IMG/VR virus record: IMGVR_UViG_3300017917_005112
Location: 1 to 55,586 of that record
Direction: 5' to 3' (one strand)
Source: a virus
Length of the DNA stretch: 55,586 nt
Of the stretch, positions 49,759 through 55,586 are shown piece after piece (the stretch's first letter is position 1; every line of letters begins with the position of its first letter). Below the pieces are notes generated by a model. The model worked only from the letters and a program-made list of their open reading frames with translations, made no database searches and was not told where the DNA came from. The position numbers and the translations under genes were made by a program.

Positions 49759-50433
49759 ATGAAAAATTTCACAGAATGGCTTTCTCAAATTAATAAAAAC
49801 ACATTTAACGAACTATTTGAACCAGATGACTATAATCAAACAGTTGCACCCCATGAGAAACTGGCTCCTAACAAAGTTAATGTAAGTGAATTATTTCAAG
49901 CAAAAATTAAACAAGCAGATATTAATTCATTCTTATTACAACTTTCCGATGCAGGAACCGCTTTTATAAGAAATAAATTTGTTCCAGTAATTGAAAAAGC
50001 AGATAGACTTGGCAAAGGAATAAATGATCATTTGTCTATGATTGATGCAAAATATGATGGAGTTCTGATTATAGGCTCTTCAATATTATTTTATGTTAAG
50101 ACAAATGTGTTAGGCAGAGGCCAGAATCCTATTGTTAATGCAATTTCAAGATTCGCCAATCAACATAATTTAGTATTTTTGAAATTTGGTAAAAATTATA
50201 TAGTTTTCAGCGAAGCTGGATATGAAAGATTAAAAGATATATTGGGAGACAAAATATCGGAAATTTTCGATGTTCATAAATATACTCCCGGCATGAATGT
50301 GAAAGAAATTGCAGCCAAACAACAAAGACTGGCAAGTGCTAGAAAAATCATAGGCAAAACAAAAGAAGAAACATCTGTTTCCAACATACCAACATTTGCT
50401 GAATTAAGAGGACAAACTTCTGCAACTCAATAA
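49759..50433 (+). CDS. Tagged protein, unknown body
   Basis: 224 residues. Tag: MKNFTEWLSQINKNTFNELF, F-x-x-W-L with candidate cleavage after FNE and almost identical to the tag of 39800. Body has VLIIGSSILFYVKTNVLGRG and VFLKFGKNYIVFSEAG, beta strands of unknown fold, then a Lys/Glu-rich tail. TATAAATA and GGAG precede it. Unlike the leaderless group it has a full leader. Confidence 0.6.
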   Translation: MKNFTEWLSQINKNTFNELFEPDDYNQTVAPHEKLAPNKVNVSELFQAKIKQADINSFLLQLSDAGTAFIRNKFVPVIEKADRLGKGINDHLSMIDAKYDGVLIIGSSILFYVKTNVLGRGQNPIVNAISRFANQHNLVFLKFGKNYIVFSEAGYERLKDILGDKISEIFDVHKYTPGMNVKEIAAKQQRLASARKIIGKTKEETSVSNIPTFAELRGQTSATQ

Positions 50434-50437
50434 TTCA

Positions 50438-50581
50438 ATGAAAATCATCGCATTTGACACATTCGGAACTGTATTTAACACAAACCATATATCCAACCAA
50501 GACATTTCCTACTACGCAAACATCATCATATTCACACATCCAACTGTCCGTATCAGATACAATCAATCTACCACAACATGA
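50438..50581 (+). pseudogene. Truncated copy of the HAD gene
   Basis: MKIIAFDTFGTVFNTNHISN and QDISYYANII match the first 30 residues of the HAD protein at 43477 with 2 differences. After this it turns into unrelated IFTHPTVRIRYNQSTTT and a stop inside the convergent gene end. The DNA copies differ at several third positions, so the duplication is not very recent. The join is near 50528. Confidence 0.75.
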
Positions 50582-51480
50582 CCACGACAATCTTTAAGAT
50601 TTTCCTTAAACATTAAAATTAAATTTTCAAAAAGTTCTAATATTAAATTTTTTATTTCACCCATTTCAATTACTATTCCATCACTTGCTAAATATTCATG
50701 TATTTCTTTTATTTCATTTTCACTCGGCAAAGGTAATTTCTCGCCATTATATAAAAACCATGTAAATATTTCATGAACTAACTCGGTGAATGAACCAACT
50801 GGCACAAATTTACCCGCACTAAAAGAATGTCTGCCAACATTATCATAAGTTCTCGCTGAACTAAACTTAAATATTTTTGATAACAAAAACTTTCTCGCTT
50901 CTATAGCTTTAGGAATATCTTTAATATCTAAAGAATTTATATACAAAACTTTATTCAAAATATCATTACCAAAATTTAAATAAAAATCATTAAATAAATC
51001 CCTAAATTTTATTGAATCGTATTTAACACTAAATGTTTTAGGATTATCAAGTATAGCATGAGATAAACCATGTAACACTATCCAAGGCTTCCAAACATCG
51101 CCACCACCTTGCTCCTTCACATAAACAATATCAGTCTTGGGAATTTTTAACTTCCTAAAGAAATATTCTTCATAATGAGAAATAATTTCTTCTTTACTCA
51201 ATTTCCATTTTCCCATATTGGTATTATAGGTGTTTCTGCCAAAATAAATATGAATATCTGTGCTACCCCTTTCTAACACATCATACAACTTGGGCACAAC
51301 TATATTTTTAGCAGCAGAACTAAAATAAGAAATGTTAGTATCTATATCCTTTCTACCCGTTGCTTCATCTTCACTAACATCCAACCATCTCCAACTAGGC
51401 GTAAGACCAACGCCACCCACACTCTTCAATGATTCATGAAACTTTCCTCTTGCCTCTAAATATTCAACAAATGTTTTCAT
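50563..51480 (-). CDS. Tagged HGxxH paralogue family, member 5
   Basis: 305 residues. Tag: MKTFVEYLEARGKFHESLKS, F-x-x-Y-L then F-H-Glu-Ser. Blocks: STDIHIYFGRNTYNT, DIVYVKEQGGGDVWKPWIVL, HGLSHAILDNPKTFS, FTELVHEIFTWFLYNGEKLP and CRGHVVVD. Closest to members 1 and 2. Two His in HGLSH, and the catalytic Glu absent. GAATAGATAGGTATT abuts the ATG and there is no ribosome site. Divergent from 51559. Confidence 0.65.
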   Translation of the reverse strand: MKTFVEYLEARGKFHESLKSVGGVGLTPSWRWLDVSEDEATGRKDIDTNISYFSSAAKNIVVPKLYDVLERGSTDIHIYFGRNTYNTNMGKWKLSKEEIISHYEEYFFRKLKIPKTDIVYVKEQGGGDVWKPWIVLHGLSHAILDNPKTFSVKYDSIKFRDLFNDFYLNFGNDILNKVLYINSLDIKDIPKAIEARKFLLSKIFKFSSARTYDNVGRHSFSAGKFVPVGSFTELVHEIFTWFLYNGEKLPLPSENEIKEIHEYLASDGIVIEMGEIKNLILELFENLILMFKENLKDCRGHVVVD

Positions 51481-51558
51481 AATACCTATCTATTCACAAC
51501 CCCGGCGAAACATTCCATCTCCCGCTACAAATTAAATATCCAACCACTAAATACAACC
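51481..51558. repeat. Intergenic element copy 3 (divergent)
   Basis: CTATTCACAACCCCGGCGAA, then ACATTCCATCTCCCGC, ending ACTAAATACAACC before the ATG. Same ends as copy 1 (ACTAAATATAACC). Confidence 0.6.
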
Positions 51559-51837
51559 ATGAAACTTAAATATAAAGCTACCATCAAAACAAATTTTCCA
51601 GAAGCTGACTTTTGGATCGTTCGCAGAGGATCAGAACATGATGTCGGCAAACCTACCAAAAAATTTAGCGAATATCACATAGGAATTAAAGTCACATCTG
51701 ATGACCTATTACCAAATTATCTCTATTACGCAATGACATATCTACACAACCAAGGATACTTCAAAAGATTAGCCACAGGAATGTCAAGCTTGGTAAACAT
51801 CCAAGTTAAAGATGTTAAAAATATTCAAATTGACTAA
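51559..51837 (+). CDS. HsdS-like (half TRD) small protein
   Basis: 92 residues: FWIVRRGSEHDVGKP, then EYHIGIKVTSDDLLPNYLYY, and GMSSLVNIQVKDVKNIQID. The order 'd-vivRrGs-vGk ... vt-d...y-yy ... G-s...i--kdv-ni-i' resembles the target-recognition half of a type I restriction specificity subunit. A lone half TRD could be a decoy or a regulator; alternatively it is a general fold similarity. No ribosome site; ACTAAATA lies 5 nt before the ATG, as for the HAD gene. Confidence 0.45.
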   Translation: MKLKYKATIKTNFPEADFWIVRRGSEHDVGKPTKKFSEYHIGIKVTSDDLLPNYLYYAMTYLHNQGYFKRLATGMSSLVNIQVKDVKNIQID

Positions 51838-51909
51838 AAATAAACCCCGCGAAACATTTTACTCTTCTCTACCACCAATTTTTAATACCAATATCAATAA
51901 ATAATTATT
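51838..51909 (+). repeat. Intergenic element copy 4
   Basis: AAATAAACCCCGCGAAACAT, CTCTACCACCAATTTTTAAT, ending AATAAATAATTATT before the ATG. Confidence 0.55.
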
Positions 51910-52935
51910 ATGAACTTTAAACTCTGGCTTGAATCAAACGAAGAAGAATACTCAAACCAACTAACAAATGAACTATGCAAATTTATAAAAGATAACGACA
52001 GATTACCACTAGCACAAAATACTCCAATACTAGGAGGACACACTTCACCAGCAGCTACAAGAATAGGATATAATGTCGAAATCACAGAACTCAAACTATT
52101 CCAACACCTACAAGAACTTAAAGATCATATTAAATTTAATTCTGATAAAGAAATACTAAAATCTCATGACTTGGAAAATATAATAGAAAAACCAATGTCA
52201 AAAGAAGAAATAAGTAGACAAAATGTAAGAGATTTAGCAAAATTTTATAAAGATAATAATGGAATATATCCCTCAAGAAGAAGTCATATACCAGAAGAAA
52301 GAAGATTAGGAAACTGGCTCCATATCAAAAGATCATCCAAAAAAGGATATGGACATGGTAAAATATATCCCGGTGAAGAAGAATATGGTATCTCTCTAGG
52401 ACTACCAACCAACTGGCTCGATTCGCAAACAGATGTTGTAGAAGAAAGAAATAAAAAAATTAGTGAAGAAAATGTCAGAAAATTAGCAGAATTCTATAAA
52501 AAAAATATAAGATATCCTTCTGATGAAGAAGAAAAAGAATTAGCGAGTTGGCTCCGTCAAAAAAGATCATCCAAAAAAGGATATGGACATAATAAAATAT
52601 ATCCTGGCGAAGAAGAATATGGCATCTCTCTAGGACTACCAACCAACTGGCTCGATTCGCAAGCAGATGTTGTAGAAGAAAGAAATAAAAAAATTAGTGA
52701 AGAAAATGTCAGAAAATTAGCAAAATTCTATGAAGATCATGAAAGAAAATATCCGTCTAAAAGAAGTCATATACCAGAAGAAAAAGAATTAGCAATTTGG
52801 CTCATTACTAAAAGACAAGCCAAAAGAGGATCAACATTAGTTAGAACTCGTATACTTTATCCCGGTGAAGAAGAGTTAGGTATATCTCTAGGACTACCAA
52901 CCAACTGGCTTAATCCAAGGCAACCCAAAGAATAA
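51910..52935 (+). CDS. Tagged protein with three helicase-associated-type DNA-binding repeats
   Basis: 341 residues. Tag: MNFKLWLESNEEEYSNQL, F-x-x-W-L-E. A ~95-residue linker precedes three ~78-residue units, each with NVRDLAKFYKDN / NVRKLAEFYKKN / NVRKLAKFYEDH, then RLGNWLHIKRSSKKGYGHG and GEEEYGISLGLPTNWLDSQ. The pattern (helix with W/F-y-x-x-n...P, then W-l-x-x-x-R) is that of 'helicase associated' domains, which bind DNA. Units 1 and 2 are nearly identical in DNA, so the array grew recently. AATAAATA is 6 nt before the ATG and no ribosome site is seen. Probably a packaged DNA-binding protein. Confidence 0.65.
   Translation: MNFKLWLESNEEEYSNQLTNELCKFIKDNDRLPLAQNTPILGGHTSPAATRIGYNVEITELKLFQHLQELKDHIKFNSDKEILKSHDLENIIEKPMSKEEISRQNVRDLAKFYKDNNGIYPSRRSHIPEERRLGNWLHIKRSSKKGYGHGKIYPGEEEYGISLGLPTNWLDSQTDVVEERNKKISEENVRKLAEFYKKNIRYPSDEEEKELASWLRQKRSSKKGYGHNKIYPGEEEYGISLGLPTNWLDSQADVVEERNKKISEENVRKLAKFYEDHERKYPSKRSHIPEEKELAIWLITKRQAKRGSTLVRTRILYPGEEELGISLGLPTNWLNPRQPKE
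52196..52920 (+). repeat. Intragenic tandem repeats, ~234 bp unit, 3 copies
   Basis: AAAAGATCATCCAAAAAAGG starts at 52327 and again at 52561 (period 234 bp). The third unit is longer (249 bp, AAAAGACAAGCC at 52810). Units share long identical stretches. Confidence 0.85.
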
Positions 52936-53032
52936 TTTATACTATTAATAAAATAAATCAAACCCCGCCGAAACTATTTTATTTTCTCTACAACTATTTT
53001 TTAATACAACTATTAATTTTAGATTATCTAAT
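52936..53032 (+). repeat. Intergenic element copy 5
   Basis: AATCAAACCCCGCCGAAACT then CTCTACAACTATTTTTTAAT, ending in an HNH remnant. Confidence 0.55.
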
Positions 53033-53140
53033 AGCAAAAAAATTATCATGGAAGAAATTGATAAATATAATATTTATTGTGCTAATTGTCAACGAATTGT
53101 TGACGCAGAAAGAAAACATGGACATCATAAGAAAAAGTAG
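53033..53140 (+). pseudogene. 3' remnant of an HNH gene
   Basis: The frame reads SKKIIMEEIDKYNIYCANCQ, RIVDAERKHGHHKKK and a stop. This is closest to the end of the degenerate HNH protein at 42769 (SKKIILQEIAKCNVFCANCQ). The start is missing; it follows intergenic element copy 5. Confidence 0.7.
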
Positions 53141-53699
53141 CGAGTTTGAATATTTGCACTCTTTTTGGATACATCAAATAAAAAAAGGCGCATGGACACA
53201 TGATTTGCCTTCACCAAGCCAACAAAAACAAATTATTATTGAAAATAAATGGAATAAATTTCCAGAAAATGATGAGAAAAAATTAAGTTGGTATTTATGT
53301 GAAATTAACAGTCTAAAAGAATTAGAAAATATTGAAATGTCAAGCGAGGATATATCTAATGAAAATTGGTTAAAAAAGTACAATATATGGAATGGATCTT
53401 TTAAACTAAAAGATATTGCTAAAGAATCAATTAAGAAGCAATTTTTTTACGATGAAAAAAACAATCATTTGATTTTGCTGCGTAATTATCATTGTTGGAA
53501 AAATGGAGAACTTTTTGGAATATTAGATGGTGACGAAAAAATAACTTTAAAAAATGGCGGAAAAAAAATCATTATATTTGATGGCTTTGGCAGGCTGCTT
53601 CCTTATTTAACATTAATATTAGGTGAAAATAAAAAATTTTATCCGTTTCAAGCTTATGTTTTTTTTGTTGAATCTTTTCCTAAAAAAGTATTCATTTAA
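53118..53699 (+). CDS. Hypothetical protein
   Basis: 193 residues from ATG 53118, overlapping the HNH remnant in another frame. MDIIRKSSEFEYLHSFWIHQ at the start, then helical, then beta with NHLILLRNYHCWKNGELFGI and GKKIIIFDGFGRLLPYLTL. No tag. The gene is Lys/Asn-rich like the left part. No family recognised. Confidence 0.6.
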   Translation: MDIIRKSSEFEYLHSFWIHQIKKGAWTHDLPSPSQQKQIIIENKWNKFPENDEKKLSWYLCEINSLKELENIEMSSEDISNENWLKKYNIWNGSFKLKDIAKESIKKQFFYDEKNNHLILLRNYHCWKNGELFGILDGDEKITLKNGGKKIIIFDGFGRLLPYLTLILGENKKFYPFQAYVFFVESFPKKVFI

Positions 53700-53712
53700 A
53701 TTATTTTTTTAA

Positions 53713-53783
53713 TCCTCCTGCCAAGAATCGAACTTAGGGCGCAACTGTATAAGAATTGCTGAATCTGCCAGATCCACAGGAGA
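53713..53783 (-). tRNA. Probable tRNA-Ile (anticodon UAU)
   Basis: 71 nt. Acceptor TCTCCTG / CAGGAGG, discriminator A. T arm CTAAG-TTCGATT-CTTGG with the invariant TTCGA. Anticodon stem CAATT / AGTTG with loop CTTATAC, giving UAU for the AUA codon that AT-rich genomes use often. The D arm is irregular (GGAT / ATTC, or GATC / GATT with a longer anticodon stem). No CCA is encoded. A predictor or tRNA sequencing would be decisive. It could also be a decayed tRNA. Confidence 0.6.
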
Positions 53784-53832
53784 TATATAATCACTATAGG
53801 GTTTCTTAAAAAAAATTTTGTAAATTTGATGG

Positions 53833-53946
53833 TTAATGAAAATCGTGATTTTTGCTTTCTCTCCTAACTACTTTAGCTTCTTCTTTCTTTTCTTTAACTT
53901 CTTCTTTTGCCTCTGCCTCTGGATCATCTTCTAATGGTTCGTCCAA
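53833..53946 (-). CDS. Short acidic/Lys-rich ORF, start uncertain
   Basis: About 37 residues from TTG 53946: LDEPLEDDPEAEAKEEVKE, KKEEAKVVRRESKNHDFH. Charged low-complexity sequence, between the tRNA and the tagged gene at 53995. The frame also runs further upstream. Not strongly supported. Confidence 0.3.
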   Translation of the reverse strand: MDEPLEDDPEAEAKEEVKEKKEEAKVVRRESKNHDFH

Positions 53947-53994
53947 ATTATTATTTAACCATAAAACATTTGCCTTAATTAATAAATACCTATA

Positions 53995-54402
53995 ATGAAA
54001 ACATTCTATCAATTTATAAAACAAAAAAATATTCAAGAAAGTTATAAAGATATAGCTCTAAATATCGCTGACGCACTCACAGGACTAGCAGGAATAGATG
54101 CAAATTCATTAACCAACTCAGCAGCAAATACAAACCTAAATAATATAAAAACAGCTCTCCAACATATGTATAACCAAGTTTCACCACACCTATTTCTAAC
54201 ACCTAAAGAAAAAATTACACTTACGAATACTTGCTTCTCTGAACTACAACCAGGCAAAAATTTTCTTCAAGACAAAACAAATATGATAAATGCCTGCAAA
54301 AGACTATGCGATGTAGAAAAAAATGTAAAAGCTTGCGCCAAAGTAGGTATCAAAGTAGACTCAAGAGGAAGAAGAAAAATAACAAACCCATTAAATAAAT
54401 AA
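53995..54402 (+). CDS. Tagged protein, unknown body
   Basis: 135 residues. Tag: MKTFYQFIKQKNIQESYKDI, F-x-x-F-I then I-Q-Glu-Ser, candidate cleavage after NIQE. The body is helical and small, with NIADALTGLAGIDANSL and four Cys near the C-terminus (TCFSELQPG, ACKRLCDVEKNVKACAK) that might form two disulfides. AATAAATA ends 6 nt before the ATG. Confidence 0.6.
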   Translation: MKTFYQFIKQKNIQESYKDIALNIADALTGLAGIDANSLTNSAANTNLNNIKTALQHMYNQVSPHLFLTPKEKITLTNTCFSELQPGKNFLQDKTNMINACKRLCDVEKNVKACAKVGIKVDSRGRRKITNPLNK

Positions 54403-54408
54403 AATAAT

Positions 54409-54867
54409 ATGATTACATTCAGACAATTTATAGAAAATGATGAAGAACCTTTCAGAATCATCCTCCGTAAATCGAATTCAAATCAAGATAATGAAAGCCA
54501 AAAATTTATAAAAGAATTCATCAGCGAAATGGGAGCAATAGAAAGCCCATTAGAAGATAATACCTATTCTTATGACCAAGATGGCACTCAAGTAATCTTT
54601 AACTTAACAATAGGTATAAACTCTCCAAATGAAGTAATATTGAAAGAAATTAGAACAAATCCACCAGCAACAGGAGCAGGCTCTATCTTTATGAAAAAGT
54701 TATGCAAAAAAGCTGATGAATCACAAATCACTCTATTATTACAAGCCGTACCCCTAAAACTAAGAAATAGAAAAAATATACCAAAAACCAAACTAATTGA
54801 ATTCTATGAAAGATTCGGATTTACAAAAGAAAAAGATTCAGATAATATGGTGAGAAAACCAAAATGA
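54409..54867 (+). CDS. Tagged GNAT-family acetyltransferase
   Basis: 152 residues. Tag: MITFRQFIENDEEPFRIIL, F-x-x-F-I-E. GNAT motif A: ILKEIRTNPPATGAGSIFMK (the acetyl-CoA P-loop R-x-x-G-x-G/A region), motif B: KLIEFYERFGFTKEKDS. Length fits the domain alone. Could acetylate a host protein or a toxin; the target is unknown. AATAAATA lies 7 nt before the ATG, with no ribosome site. A 3' remnant of a second copy is at 49651. Confidence 0.7.
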   Translation: MITFRQFIENDEEPFRIILRKSNSNQDNESQKFIKEFISEMGAIESPLEDNTYSYDQDGTQVIFNLTIGINSPNEVILKEIRTNPPATGAGSIFMKKLCKKADESQITLLLQAVPLKLRNRKNIPKTKLIEFYERFGFTKEKDSDNMVRKPK

Positions 54868-54898
54868 ATCTAAATAACCGCACTTCAACAACAAAACT

Positions 54899-55534
54899 TT
54901 ACCCATACACTAAACTGTCAATACGCTTATATTTTATATTAAAAGCATTCATCAGTAATTCCACTTCACGCAAACATTCATTTCTACCACCACCCATGAT
55001 ATATGCTTTATTAAATTTACGCAACTGCCCAACACTTATCCAATTTACACTTAATGGATCTCCGTTCATCTCTTCTATAGCTTCTCGTATCTCTATCTGA
55101 ATCGGTGTTAGTTCTTTTACATCATCAGAAAAAACTAGTTCTCTTGAATCACTTTTTCTTTGAGCATATAATTCCCTTATCGTAGCAATTATAATTCTAC
55201 TATCTATACCTCTATCCATCCAACTGCGTAAATAACCATAACCCTTGTCTACAATTTCAAACCTATCCCAATTTATTGGACTCTCATCTTCATAATTACC
55301 AGATAATTCTCTGGCAGTCTCTTCCCAATATTCCTTAATGCTAGATATTGTGTCTCCACTATATCCAAGATCCTCAGCATTTACAAACATCAAAACAGGA
55401 CCAGTTTGCTTGTTCACAAATGATATAATTTTCTCACAACGGCTTCCACAGAATTTAGAATATTCTGGTTGCATATCTACAACAATACATGGGTGACTTC
55501 TACCTTCCAATAACCATTCATTAAATTTTTTCAT
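54899..55534 (-). CDS. Tagged isochorismatase-like cysteine hydrolase
   Basis: 211 residues. Tag: MKKFNEWLLEGRSHPC, F-x-x-W-L-L-Glu, candidate cleavage after LLE. The hydrolase core has CIVVDMQPEYSKFCG (the 'vvDmQ' opening with the catalytic Asp), GPVLMFVNAEDLGYSGD, and GGGRNECLREVELLMNAF with the catalytic Cys in the position of isochorismatase-fold enzymes. No catalytic Lys can be assigned with certainty. Substrate unknown; nicotinamidase-type chemistry would fit an attack on host NAD metabolism. Read from the right edge. Confidence 0.65.
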   Translation of the reverse strand: MKKFNEWLLEGRSHPCIVVDMQPEYSKFCGSRCEKIISFVNKQTGPVLMFVNAEDLGYSGDTISSIKEYWEETARELSGNYEDESPINWDRFEIVDKGYGYLRSWMDRGIDSRIIIATIRELYAQRKSDSRELVFSDDVKELTPIQIEIREAIEEMNGDPLSVNWISVGQLRKFNKAYIMGGGRNECLREVELLMNAFNIKYKRIDSLVYG

Positions 55535-55586
55535 AATAACACACCCAATCGTTTTATCTATATATTTAAATATTTGAAAAACCCCC

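Noticed and set aside
54864-55100. Plus-strand frame of 78 codons
   Set aside because: It is opposite the conserved hydrolase gene and shows no family features.
1-55586. CRISPR array or Cas genes, given a Cas4-like nuclease
   Set aside because: No regularly spaced repeats with unique spacers were seen; the nuclease fits phage recombination.
1-55586. Recoded stop codons
   Set aside because: TAA, TGA and TAG all end genes at sensible places and long frames lack in-frame stops apart from the single case at 41544.

Overview
The window looks like an internal piece of a large, AT-rich, tailed-phage genome related in organisation to the T4 superfamily. The phage calls rest on a terminase large subunit (18319-20091), a T4 gp49-like endonuclease VII (27362-27697), a toprim primase (6969-7931), a compact family-C DNA polymerase (14454-16175), a divergent sigma factor comparable to T4 gp55 (35613-36452), several low-complexity virion or fibre proteins, T4-late-like TATAAATA promoters and a probable tRNA. 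The code is standard: TAA, TGA and TAG all end genes. The host is unknown. Sugar-transferase genes and a cysteine-rich lipoprotein hint at a Gram-negative host, but weakly.

Left part (1-27 kb). It holds virion proteins (1-705, 3321-3908, 9138-9665, 16972-17796, 23883-25688), DNA metabolism (actin-like ATPase operon 4951-6622, primase, Fe-S PD-(D/E)XK nuclease, polymerase, terminase), and a sugar or surface-modification set (DUF115-like, GT9, two DUF3431 paralogues, TPR-glycosyltransferase, GT-A). It also holds a ferritin-like protein, and three small families (GxTGHxH, an SH3/Sm-like barrel and DUF6745) that I recall occurring near each other. Genes lie on both strands in short runs. Hairpin terminators sit at 1856, 3930, 13108 and 34747.

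Right part (27-55.5 kb). This is an accessory region dominated by proteins unrelated in their bodies that share one N-terminal tag: M-(K/N/S)-x-F-x-x-(W/F/Y)-(L/I), followed within about 20 residues by hydrophobic-x-Glu, often then Ser. This matches in form the capsid-targeting sequence of T4 internal head proteins (MKTYQEFIAE) and the L/I-x-E cleavage rule of the T4 prohead protease. I infer a large set of proteins packaged in the head, trimmed, and delivered with the DNA. Tagged proteins include an ArdC-like antirestriction protein, a DpdA/TGT-like protein, two HExxH metallopeptidases, a five-member paralogue family with a degenerate HGxxH motif, a possible ADP-ribosyltransferase, an amidoligase, a cysteine hydrolase, a GNAT acetyltransferase and a DNA-binding repeat protein. 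Two tiny ORFs consist of little more than the tag.

Many tagged genes have a T4-late-like -10 box (TATAAATA or AATAAATA) only 5-7 nt before the ATG and no Shine-Dalgarno, so they may be read from leaderless late mRNAs. The gp55-like sigma in the same window could read these promoters. The region is also a gene-birth and decay zone: tandem paralogues, a repeated intergenic element (5 copies), truncated copies of HAD, GNAT and HNH genes, one gene with an in-frame stop and one with a frameshift.
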